Below, one piece after another: positions 44,507 to 52,388 of a stretch of 64,000 nucleotides of DNA. The position numbers were made by a program, and so were the translations under genes. The notes below the pieces were generated by a model. The model was not told the origin of the DNA, did no database searches, and saw only the letters and a list, made by a program, of their open reading frames with translations. This DNA comes from Devosia yakushimensis (GTDB lineage Bacteria; Pseudomonadota; Alphaproteobacteria; Rhizobiales; Devosiaceae), in contig NZ_BSNG01000001.1 of the NCBI RefSeq assembly GCF_030159855.1, positions 2,356,001 through 2,420,000 of the forward strand, given 5' to 3'. Numbering within the stretch: position 1 is the first letter of the stretch; each line of letters opens with the position of its first letter.

Positions 44507-45451
44507 TCAGTCGGTGGCGCCTTCGAGATTGCCGACCATGAAGCCGTAATCGCCTGATTGGACGAGGTTGCGGGTGAGGTGCTGCATGATCATCACGCCG
44601 TTGGCGAACGGGGTGGGGATCTCTTCGAGCACTTCGAAATTATAGGGGCTGACGACGCGGCCGAGCAGCTGGCCTGATTTGATGACCTCGCCATTGGCGG
44701 GGCAGAGCGGCTCGAGCCAGCCGCCCTGGCTGGGACGGATGCCGGCCAGTTCGTTGACCACGATCTGCTTGGGATTTTCCCACGGCGTGCCGGGAATGAC
44801 GCCCTTGGTGCGCAGCATGTTGAGCACGCCATCGACGGTGCGCTTGATATAGGGGGTCTGGTCGAGAATGCCGCCGCCCAGCTCGATGACCGAGACCGGA
44901 ATGTTGCGCTTGTCGAGGGTGACCGATTTGGTGGTGCCGCCGAAGACGGTGCCCTGCTTGTTCTCGACCGGGCGGTAGAGGAGCTTGGAGCCGAAGGCGC
45001 GCGAGAGCTGTTCGTCGTTCCAGATATAGACATAGTCGACGGTGGGGCGGTCGGTGCCGCTATGCAGGTCGATATGGACGTCAATGACGTTGAAATAATG
45101 CTCGGTCAGCGCATAGGCGAGCTGCTGGCTATAGGTGCCCTTGGGGCTGCCGGGGAATTGGCGATTGAGATCGACCTTGTCGATGGTGGCAAAGCGCTCA
45201 TTGACCGCGAAGGCCGAGGGATTGGCGACCGGCAGCAGCAGGATACGGCCCCTGAGCGGCATGGTCTTGAGGATGTGGAAGAGTTCGAGGATGGCCTGCG
45301 AGCCGGTATTCTCATTGCCATGGATCGAGGCCGAGATGCCGATGGTGGGGCCATCTTCTTCGCCCACCAATTCATGCACGAACAATACGGCATCGCTGCC
45401 ATCGGCATTGGTGGTGAACTTGGGACGAAGCTGGTTGATGGACTTTACCAT
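44507..45451 (-). CDS. Succinylglutamate desuccinylase / aspartoacylase family deacylase
   Basis: A 314-residue zinc enzyme of the M14-like AstE/AspA family, which removes acyl groups from N-acyl amino acids. Zinc ligands are visible as H and E in SIHGNENTG and H in DVHIDLHSG; DLNRQFPG carries the conserved substrate-binding arginine, and SVIELGGG has the general-base glutamate. A beta-rich C-terminal domain follows. It lies between the permease and ATPase genes, so an N-acyl amino compound is a likely import product. DoeB of ectoine degradation is a relative, but identity is not shown. Confidence 0.86.
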   Translation of the reverse strand: MVKSINQLRPKFTTNADGSDAVLFVHELVGEEDGPTIGISASIHGNENTGSQAILELFHILKTMPLRGRILLLPVANPSAFAVNERFATIDKVDLNRQFPGSPKGTYSQQLAYALTEHYFNVIDVHIDLHSGTDRPTVDYVYIWNDEQLSRAFGSKLLYRPVENKQGTVFGGTTKSVTLDKRNIPVSVIELGGGILDQTPYIKRTVDGVLNMLRTKGVIPGTPWENPKQIVVNELAGIRPSQGGWLEPLCPANGEVIKSGQLLGRVVSPYNFEVLEEIPTPFANGVMIMQHLTRNLVQSGDYGFMVGNLEGATD

Positions 45452-45467
45452 TCGATTATTCCTTTAG

Positions 45468-46313
45468 TTACTTGGTCTTGGCCCCGCCGCGCGAGAGCTG
45501 GCGAGGATCGAGAACGTCCCTGAGCCCATCGCCCAGGAGATTGAAACCGAGCACGGTGACCATGATGGTCGCGCCCGAAACGATGGAGAGCCACGGCGCG
45601 TCACGCATGAATTTGGTGCCGTAGGAGAGCGTCCAGCCCCAGGTTGGGGTGGGCGGCGGCAGGCCGAAGCCGAGAAAGCTCAGGGCGGATTCCGAGATGA
45701 TGGCGGTGCCCAGGCCCAGGGACGCGAGCACGATGATCGGGCCCAGCGCATTGGGCAGCACTTCCTTGAAGATGATGCGGATGGGGCTGGCGCCCAGCGC
45801 ACGGGCGGCTTGCACGTAGTTTTGTTCGCGCAGGACGAGGGTCGTCGAGCGGACGACGCGGGCATATTCGGTCCAGGCGACGACGATGATGGCGAAGGAC
45901 ACGTTGAGCACGCCGGGCCCGAGTACGGCGACGATGGCCAGCGCCAGGACGATGGCGGGGAAGCCAAGGAAAATATCGGTGATGCGCATCAGGAGCTGAT
46001 CGACCCAGCCGCCGAAATAGCCGGCGACGAGGCCGACAACCGTGCCGATAAAGGCTGAGCAGACCACCGAGACAATGGCGATGGTCAGCGAGATGCGGGC
46101 GCCGAAGACCAGGCGGGACCAGAGGTCGCGGCCGAAATTGTCGGTGCCCAGCAAGTGCCCGGCAGTGGGCAGGGCAAAGCGGTTGCGCATGTCCATCTGC
46201 TCGACGCCATGGGTGGCGACATAGGGCGCGAAAATGGCGCAGAGGATGATGGCGAGGGAAATCACCGCGCCCACCATGAGCGAGGTATTCTGAAAGGCTT
46301 TTGGCAATCGCAT
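45468..46313 (-). CDS. Peptide-type ABC importer permease (DppC/OppC-like)
   Basis: A 281-residue permease with six helices, the N-terminal segment GAVISLAIILCAIFAPYVA typical of DppC, LGTDNFGRDLWSRLVFGARISL, and the EAA loop (YVQAARALGASPIRIIFKEVLPNALGPIIV). ATG 46313 is supported by position next to the DppB-like stop. Partner of the permease at 46319-47299. Confidence 0.93.
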   Translation of the reverse strand: MRLPKAFQNTSLMVGAVISLAIILCAIFAPYVATHGVEQMDMRNRFALPTAGHLLGTDNFGRDLWSRLVFGARISLTIAIVSVVCSAFIGTVVGLVAGYFGGWVDQLLMRITDIFLGFPAIVLALAIVAVLGPGVLNVSFAIIVVAWTEYARVVRSTTLVLREQNYVQAARALGASPIRIIFKEVLPNALGPIIVLASLGLGTAIISESALSFLGFGLPPPTPTWGWTLSYGTKFMRDAPWLSIVSGATIMVTVLGFNLLGDGLRDVLDPRQLSRGGAKTK

Positions 46314-46318
46314 GGAGG

Positions 46319-47299
46319 TCACCCGAGGCGGATGCGCGGATCGACCGCGGCATAGAGGAGGTCGACCACCAGATTGACCAGCGCGAAGACGATGGCGAAG
46401 GTCAGAACGATGCCCTGAATGAGCGGCAGGTCGCGTTGCGAAATGGCCGCGATGGTGAGCTGGCCCAGGCCCGGCCAGGCAAAGATGGATTCGGTCAGCA
46501 CCGCGCCGCCGAGCAGAGCGCCGAAGCGCAGGCCGATGACGCTGAGCACGGGCAGCAAGGCATTGCGCAGGGCGTGGCGGATGACCACCCTGCCCCGGCG
46601 CAGGCCCTTGGCATAGGCGGTGCGCACGAAATCCTCGCGCAGCACTTCGAGCATGGAGGCGCGCACCAGCCGGGAGATGATGGCGGCAGAATTGGCGGCC
46701 AAAGCCAGTGCCGGCAGGGCGATATGGCTGATCGAATCCCACAGCACCTGGGGGCGGCCGGTGACGGCGGCGAACAGGGCTTCATGCAGCGGCACGCCGC
46801 GGCCGATGGCGGGGAGCCAGCCCAGTTGCACGGCGAACAGCAACATGAGCAACAGGCCCAGCCAATAGACCGGCATGGAGACGCCGAGCTGGGCGAAGAG
46901 CATCGTTGCCGTATCGATGAACGAGCCTTGGCGGATTGCGGCCAGCACGCCGAGTGTCAGCCCGATCAGCGTGGCGAGGATCAGCGATACGACGGCCAGC
47001 TCAATGGTGGCGCCGAGACGGCCTGCGATGATTTCGGCCACGGGCTGGTTCTGGAAAATCGAGCGGCCCATATCGCCGTGCAGGAGCGCGGCGAAATAGT
47101 CCCAGAGGCGGATATACCAGGGATCGTTGAGGCCGAGCGAATTGCGCAGATTGGCGATGGCTTCGGGCGTCGCGTCCTGCCCAAGCAGGACCGCTGCGGG
47201 GTCGCCGGGGATGAGCAAAAGCAGGCCGAAGGTCACCACGACCATGCCGATGGCCATGGGGATGAGCAGCAGTAGCCGGCGGACTATATAGGCGATCAT
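46319..47299 (-). CDS. Peptide-type ABC importer permease (DppB/OppB-like)
   Basis: A 326-residue permease (IVRRLLLLIPMAIGMVVVTFGLLLLIPGDP at the N-terminus, typical of DppB) with six helices and the EAA loop (FVRTAYAKGLRRGRVVIRHALRNALLPVL). It starts 38 bases after the M24-fold gene and is five bases from the DppC-like gene. Confidence 0.93.
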   Translation of the reverse strand: MIAYIVRRLLLLIPMAIGMVVVTFGLLLLIPGDPAAVLLGQDATPEAIANLRNSLGLNDPWYIRLWDYFAALLHGDMGRSIFQNQPVAEIIAGRLGATIELAVVSLILATLIGLTLGVLAAIRQGSFIDTATMLFAQLGVSMPVYWLGLLLMLLFAVQLGWLPAIGRGVPLHEALFAAVTGRPQVLWDSISHIALPALALAANSAAIISRLVRASMLEVLREDFVRTAYAKGLRRGRVVIRHALRNALLPVLSVIGLRFGALLGGAVLTESIFAWPGLGQLTIAAISQRDLPLIQGIVLTFAIVFALVNLVVDLLYAAVDPRIRLG

Positions 47300-47337
47300 T
47301 GCGTCGGCTCCTTTATGTTCGAGAAAAGCAAGGCGGA

Positions 47338-48513
47338 TCAGCCGATGACGACGTCGTCGATCTTGCGGGGATAGTGGGTCATGCTGTCGGGCCCCTCGGC
47401 GGCGATCAGCACGGTGTCGGCAATGCGGTAGCCGGCAAAGCCGGGCACGAAGATTGCCGGTTCGCTCGAGGTGATCATGCCGGGTTCAAGGATCGTCTCG
47501 TCTCCTGCTTCGACCCATGGCGATTCATGGAACATGACGCCCATGCCATGGCCGACGCGGTGCAGCAGATAGTCGGTCATGCCGCTATCGCGAATGAAGG
47601 CGAGGGCCAGATTATCAGCGGAGGCGCAGGTGTGCCCGGCGATCAGCGCGGCGGTGGCCATGCGCTGGGCTTCGTAGGCCACGGCGTAATGTTCGAGCTG
47701 GATCTTGCTGGGTTCGCCGATGAACAGGGTGCGTTCGCTCTCGGCGGCACGACCACCGACGCGGCAGCCGAGCGAGAGGATGATGCTTTCGCCTCGCTTG
47801 ACCGGATTGCCGGTGGGCATGCCATGGGGGAAGGCCGAGCGGGCGCCGGAATAGACGAGGCCACTGGCGAGCCCCTGCACCAGCATGAGATCGGCATGTT
47901 CCTCATGCATGATCTTCATGGCGTGGCGGGAGACGAAGGATTCGATCTCGATTTCGCTGGGCAGCGTGCCACCCGATGCCATGGCCTCGGCGATGAGGCC
48001 GACGCCGGCGACGACCATCTCGTCGGAAATCCGCGCAGCCTCGCGGTGCAGCACGATCTCCTCGGGATATTTGATCAGCCGCATCTGCTGGACGATATTG
48101 CAGGGCACGACCCGGGCGGCATTGGGGAAAGCAGCCTCGATCTGGCTGACGCGAGCGAGCGAAATGGCGTGGCTATAGGCAACGACGCCAGTCATGTCAG
48201 GGAAGGCGCGACCGAGCACGTCGAAGGGGCGGTCAATGCCGGGGAATTCGAAATAGATGATGGGTTCGGCCGCGATGTTCTGGTGCGCCGCGTGGCTCTC
48301 TTCGAGCTTGGGCAGCAGCAGCCAGGCGCCGTCATGGCTGATCGCGAAGACCACCGGGCGCTCGGTGGTGTAATGCGAAAAGCCGGTCGTGTAGATTACG
48401 TCATCGTTGGAATCGAGCAGCAGCAGATCGATGCCGGCCGCAGCCATCCGCGTGCGGATATCGGCATGAACCTTGGCATAATAGTCGTGTCCGAGGACCT
48501 GGTGGAACGCCAT
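47338..48513 (-). CDS. M24-fold (creatinase / aminopeptidase P) family protein lacking metal ligands
   Basis: A 391-residue pita-bread protein with the N-terminal creatinase domain and C-terminal M24 domain. Active metallopeptidases of the family use D, D, H, E, E. Aligned by motif, the first Asp is S247 (ILSLGC), the second is E258 (AAESERTLF), and the last Glu is A365 (YRIAD), while the histidine in HRVGHGMG and the EPGM glutamate remain. It therefore probably binds no metal pair and resembles creatinase and ectoine hydrolase, which share the ERTLF motif and act on small C-N bonds. Inside an importer operon; substrate unknown. Confidence 0.85.
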   Translation of the reverse strand: MAFHQVLGHDYYAKVHADIRTRMAAAGIDLLLLDSNDDVIYTTGFSHYTTERPVVFAISHDGAWLLLPKLEESHAAHQNIAAEPIIYFEFPGIDRPFDVLGRAFPDMTGVVAYSHAISLARVSQIEAAFPNAARVVPCNIVQQMRLIKYPEEIVLHREAARISDEMVVAGVGLIAEAMASGGTLPSEIEIESFVSRHAMKIMHEEHADLMLVQGLASGLVYSGARSAFPHGMPTGNPVKRGESIILSLGCRVGGRAAESERTLFIGEPSKIQLEHYAVAYEAQRMATAALIAGHTCASADNLALAFIRDSGMTDYLLHRVGHGMGVMFHESPWVEAGDETILEPGMITSSEPAIFVPGFAGYRIADTVLIAAEGPDSMTHYPRKIDDVVIG

Positions 48514-48582
48514 CTATCGTCTCATGAATTTGGAAAAAAGCCGGCCGGTATCGGGCAGATACCGGCCGCAGTTGTCAGGAAA

Positions 48583-50121
48583 TCAATCGGTGAAGCCGAT
48601 GAGACCACGCAGATTGCCGCGCGGGGTGGCCTGCACGGTCACCGGAATGTCCTTGGAATAGAACATCTGGTAGCCCTGAGCCGAGACGATGTAATAGGGC
48701 AGATCCTGGGCCAGGATGGTGGCTGCGGCCTGGTAATCCTTGGCGCGCTGGGCCTGGTCGAGGGTCGAGCGGCCGTTCTGCAGGAGGGTATCGACCTCGG
48801 GGTTGGAATAGCCGCCCCAATTGGTCGAGCCACCCGTGGTGAGCTGGGCGAACATCAGGCGATCGGGATCGACGATATTGAGCCAGCCGAGCAGCGCGAT
48901 CTGGTGCATGCTCTTCTGCACGTAATTGGTCGAGAAGGATGGCCAATCGGAAATCTGCGCCGTCGCCTTGACGCCGGCCGATTCAAAAATGGCCTGCATA
49001 TATTCCACGGTCTGCACGCGATTGGGGTCTTCGCTGTGGGTCGCCAGGGTCACGGCGAGGTCCTTGCCGTCCTTGTCGAGCACGCCATCGCCATTGCTGT
49101 CGGTCCAGCCCAGTTCGTTGAACAGGGCAATGGCGCCTTCGATATTGAAGGTCGGCTGGGAAATGGTGTCGGAATAGGCCCAGGACGAGGGCAGGATGAT
49201 CGAGTGCGCGACCTGATCGACGCCCTGGTAGATGTCGTTCACGATCGTGTCCTGATCCACCAGCATGGCAAATGCCTGGCGCATCTTGGGGTCGGACAGC
49301 AGCGGGTCCTTGGTGTTGAAGTTGAGATAGTTCACGCCGAGACCAGCGGTGATGACATTGCCGAAGCGGTCATCTCCCTTGAGGCGCTCGATATCCTGCG
49401 GGGAGAGCGGGGACTGGATGACGTCGAGGTCACCGGCTTCGAAAGCCTGGGCGCGGGCCGAATTGTCGCCGATGATCTTGATGGTGACGTTTTCGATCTC
49501 GGGAGCGCCGCGCCAGTAATTGGCATTGGCTTCGAGCGCGATTTCGCTGCCGCGGTTCCATGACACCAGCTTCATCGGACCAGCGCCAATAGGATTGAGC
49601 GCGATATCGGTGCCGCCTTCGACCAGGGCCTTGGGCACGATGCCGACGTCGAGATAGCTCAGGAGCGGCGCATAGGGCGCGCTGAGCGTGAACTTGACGG
49701 TGAGCGGATCGACGGCTTCGACGGCCGTGATCGGGGTATAGAGTGCGCGTGCGGGGGCGTTGAAATCGGGATCGATCAGGGTGGTGTAGGTGAACACCAC
49801 GTCGTCAGCAGTCAGCGGGCTGCCGTCGGAGAATTTGAGGTCCGGACGCAGCTTGAAGATGAAGGTCTGCGGATCGGGATTTTCCCAGCTTTCGGCCAGG
49901 TCTGGTACGGGTTCCAGCGCCGGGGTGATGTGGACGAGACCGGCATAGATCAGGTCGGCGGTGCGCGAAGCCGTGGTGTCGCGGGTGAGGCGCGGATCGA
50001 GCGTGCCGGCGTCGACATCGGTGCCGACGACGACGGTCTGGGCGTCCTGCGCCATGACCATGTGAGCCGGCATGAAGCTCAGCGCCACGATGGCGCTGGT
50101 GGTCAAAAGAAAGCTTTTCAT
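48583..50121 (-). CDS. Peptide-type ABC importer substrate-binding protein (family 5)
   Basis: A 512-residue periplasmic binding protein of the DppA/OppA type. The signal peptide (MKSFLLTTSAIVALSFMPAHMVMAQ) is followed by VVGTDVDAGTLDPRLTRDTTASRTADLIYAGLV, ADDVVFTYTTLIDP and KMRQAFAMLVDQDTIVNDIYQG. ATG 50121 gives a proper signal peptide. It is the second gene after the GntR regulator and the first structural gene of the importer. Confidence 0.92.
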   Translation of the reverse strand: MKSFLLTTSAIVALSFMPAHMVMAQDAQTVVVGTDVDAGTLDPRLTRDTTASRTADLIYAGLVHITPALEPVPDLAESWENPDPQTFIFKLRPDLKFSDGSPLTADDVVFTYTTLIDPDFNAPARALYTPITAVEAVDPLTVKFTLSAPYAPLLSYLDVGIVPKALVEGGTDIALNPIGAGPMKLVSWNRGSEIALEANANYWRGAPEIENVTIKIIGDNSARAQAFEAGDLDVIQSPLSPQDIERLKGDDRFGNVITAGLGVNYLNFNTKDPLLSDPKMRQAFAMLVDQDTIVNDIYQGVDQVAHSIILPSSWAYSDTISQPTFNIEGAIALFNELGWTDSNGDGVLDKDGKDLAVTLATHSEDPNRVQTVEYMQAIFESAGVKATAQISDWPSFSTNYVQKSMHQIALLGWLNIVDPDRLMFAQLTTGGSTNWGGYSNPEVDTLLQNGRSTLDQAQRAKDYQAAATILAQDLPYYIVSAQGYQMFYSKDIPVTVQATPRGNLRGLIGFTD

Positions 50122-50162
50122 TCCCTGGTGTTCCCTTTGCATGAAGTGTCGGAGGCCGGCAG

Positions 50163-51191
50163 TCAGGCTGGCGCCATTCCCTCGATGGCAGCAGCCTCGG
50201 GTTCCGGTTCCCGGGCGATCCGCCGCTGTCGCAACAAAGCGAGATGCGGCGCGAGCGTATTTTCCAGCGCCCCCGGATCGGGTGCGTGGCGATATTCGAA
50301 ACAGCGCACATTGGGGCGCACGAGATCGGCGACATGGTCGGCGCCGGAGGCGTAGATCACCGCGTCACAGCCGGCGATGATCTCCTGGAGATCGGGCGAG
50401 GACGACCAGGTGACCCGGATATCGGAGACGTGCGGGGCAAATTCGCGCACACTGGGGCGCATGATGGCGATGTATTCCTGAAAGTGGGTCACGGCGGCGA
50501 CGCGGCTGCGGGGATCGAGCCCGGCCAGGTTCTGCCGCGTACGCTGCGAAGGGATGAGGCGCAGGCCCAGCACATTATCGGTCTCGATCAGCGTGCGCAC
50601 TTCGGCCTCGCGATGGACAAAAGTGATGACGAGGTCGGCGGCGCGGCAGGCATCCACCTCGGCGCCGGGCTGGCGCAGGCTTTCGAGCGTCACCAGCTGC
50701 ACACTGTCATTGGCGGCCAGAACCGGCCTGATCTGCTCGACATAGTCGCGGCCGGGGCCTTCGAAAATGCAGACAAACACCATGGACAGCCCGACCGAAG
50801 GGCGGCGCAACTGGGCCTGCGCATTGATCATCGACACCAGTTCCATGGTGGAGACGCCCAGTGCCTCGGCGCGGCTGACAATGGCTTCGATATCGCCGCG
50901 CAGGGCATTGATCGGCTGCCGATCATCAACCGCCAGGCGCGGATCGCGCGCGGTAAAGGCGCCAAGGCCCTGACGCATCTCGATAAGGCCGGCGTCGCGC
51001 AACTGTTGGTAGACCTGGCTGACGGTCATGGGCGCAATACCCAGCTCGGCGGCCAACTGGCGCACCGAAGGGAGCTTGGTGCCATAGACCATGTCACCAA
51101 AGGCCAGCGTGTAGCTCAGCAAGCCATGCAACTGCGTGCCGACCGGAACGGGCAGCGACTTATCAATGCTGGATGCGTCAATGGGGAACAT
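50163..51191 (-). CDS. GntR-family regulator with a periplasmic-binding-protein-like effector domain
   Basis: A 342-residue regulator. The N-terminal winged helix (about 15-85: LSYTLAFGDMVYGTKLPSVRQLAAELGIAPMTVSQVYQQLRDAGLIEMRQGLGAF) is clearly GntR. The long C-terminal part (about 130-320) is not a standard FadR or UTRA domain; repeated alpha/beta segments such as SMVFVCIFEGPGRDYVEQIRPVL and AADLVITFV look like a LacI- or binding-protein-type effector domain. It heads the importer operon and diverges from an aldo-keto reductase gene across the operators at 51192-51297. Confidence 0.85.
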   Translation of the reverse strand: MFPIDASSIDKSLPVPVGTQLHGLLSYTLAFGDMVYGTKLPSVRQLAAELGIAPMTVSQVYQQLRDAGLIEMRQGLGAFTARDPRLAVDDRQPINALRGDIEAIVSRAEALGVSTMELVSMINAQAQLRRPSVGLSMVFVCIFEGPGRDYVEQIRPVLAANDSVQLVTLESLRQPGAEVDACRAADLVITFVHREAEVRTLIETDNVLGLRLIPSQRTRQNLAGLDPRSRVAAVTHFQEYIAIMRPSVREFAPHVSDIRVTWSSSPDLQEIIAGCDAVIYASGADHVADLVRPNVRCFEYRHAPDPGALENTLAPHLALLRQRRIAREPEPEAAAIEGMAPA

Positions 51192-51213
51192 GTGTGCTAC
51201 CAGTTCAGTACAC
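51192..51213. promoter_or_regulatory. Candidate GntR operator A
   Basis: Inverted half-sites GTGTGCT (51192-51198) and AGTACAC (51207-51213), directly before the gntR start. The half-site AG(T/C)ACAC matches that of operator B. Its position would allow autorepression. Assignment to the adjacent GntR protein is inference. Confidence 0.6.
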
Positions 51214-51263
51214 GCCAACCGTAACACCGGATTTTCTGAGTGCAATAGGGAATGAGAATTTTT

Positions 51264-51297
51264 TGTACACAGTTTGCATTCGCCAAAAATGTGTGCA
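51264..51297. promoter_or_regulatory. Candidate GntR operator B
   Basis: Inverted half-sites TGTACAC (51264-51270) and GTGTGCA (51291-51297), within a longer match TTTNTGNACACANTTT on both arms. It sits in the middle of the divergent gap between gntR and the aldo-keto reductase gene, in an AT-rich stretch. Confidence 0.62.
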
Positions 51298-51406
51298 GAA
51301 ATATACGTGGAAGCCCCGAAAGTTCTGGGAATATCTGACTAAAACAGACAAACCCAAGGGCAAAACGGGAGCAGCGGCCGCCAAACGGCCCAGAGAAGGT
51401 GTGCTA

Positions 51407-52378
51407 ATGGACTATATCAACCTTGGTCGAACCGGCCTCAAAATTTCGCGGCTGGCTCTGGGATGCATGACTTTCGGGTCGCCAAACTGGGCGCCGTGGG
51501 TGCTTGACGAAGCTGCCTCGCGTCCGATCGTGGAGCGGGCGCTCGAGCTGGGCATCAACTTCTTCGACCTGGCGGATATGTATTCGCTGGGGGCGAGCGA
51601 AGAAGTGGTGGGGCGCATCCTGGCGCCGGTGCCGCGCCACAAGCTGGTGCTGGCGACCAAGCTCTATAATCCGATGAGCGGAGACCCCAATGACCGGGGC
51701 CTGTCGCGCAAGCATATTTTCGAGGCAGTGGACGGGAGCCTCAAGCGGCTCGGGACCGACTATATCGACCTCTACCAATTGCACCGCTTCGACTATGAAA
51801 CGCCGCTGGAAGAAACGCTGGATGCGCTCAACGACGTGGTCCGCGCCGGCAAGGTGCGCTATCTCGGCGCCTCCTCGATGCATGCCTGGCAATTTATGAA
51901 GGCGCTGGGGCTGCAGCGCGCCAATGGCTGGGCGCCTTTCGTATCGATGCAGCCGCATTACAACCTGATCTACCGGGAGGAAGAGCGCGAAATGCTGCCG
52001 CTCTGCCGCGCCGAGGGGATCGGCGTGATCCCCTGGAGCCCCCTGGCGCGCGGCCGTCTGGCGGGGCGTGCCGGGGATGCGACGACACGGGCGCAGACCG
52101 ACAAGACCGCGGCGGCGCTCTACGACCGGTCGCGGGAGCAGGATGACGCGGTGGTGGCCGCAGTGCGGCAGGTGGCCGAGCGCCATGGCCGGCCGCCGGC
52201 ACAGATCGCCTATGCCTGGGTGGCCAGCCGGCCCGGCATTTCGGCGCCGATCGTGGGCATTTCCAAGCTGCATCAATTCGACGATGCGGTGGCGGCGCTG
52301 GCCATCGAACTCAGCGCGGAAGACGTGGCGCTGATGGAAGCGCCCTATCATCCCAAGCCCGTTGCCGGACATCAGTGA
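51407..52378 (+). CDS. Aldo-keto reductase
   Basis: A 323-residue NADPH-dependent reductase: MDYINLGRTGLKISRLALGCMTFGS, ELGINFFDLADMYSLGASEE (catalytic D and Y), KLVLATKLYN (K), DLYQLHRFDYETPLEET (H) and C-terminal VGISKLHQFDDAV. It resembles the YajO / Tas-like group. ATG 51407 has GAAGG upstream; the reading frame extends further but without a better start. It diverges from the GntR-led importer operon and is followed after ten bases by the DUF885-like gene, so it may belong to the same regulon. Confidence 0.9.
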   Translation: MDYINLGRTGLKISRLALGCMTFGSPNWAPWVLDEAASRPIVERALELGINFFDLADMYSLGASEEVVGRILAPVPRHKLVLATKLYNPMSGDPNDRGLSRKHIFEAVDGSLKRLGTDYIDLYQLHRFDYETPLEETLDALNDVVRAGKVRYLGASSMHAWQFMKALGLQRANGWAPFVSMQPHYNLIYREEEREMLPLCRAEGIGVIPWSPLARGRLAGRAGDATTRAQTDKTAAALYDRSREQDDAVVAAVRQVAERHGRPPAQIAYAWVASRPGISAPIVGISKLHQFDDAVAALAIELSAEDVALMEAPYHPKPVAGHQ

Positions 52379-52388
52379 GGACACAACC

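Noticed and set aside
47338..48513. Naming this gene a Xaa-Pro aminopeptidase
   Set aside because: Three of the five family metal ligands appear to be replaced, so the peptidase name would be misleading.
44507..48513. Calling the M24 and aspartoacylase genes doeA and doeB
   Set aside because: Fold pairing fits, but DoeA-specific stretches I recall around the substrate pocket are not evident and the remaining ectoine genes are absent.
47299..49563. 754-codon open frame on the plus strand
   Set aside because: It is antisense to the well-supported M24-fold and binding-protein genes. Its His/Gly/Asp-rich composition is typical of the antisense frame of high-GC genes, and no domain is recognisable.
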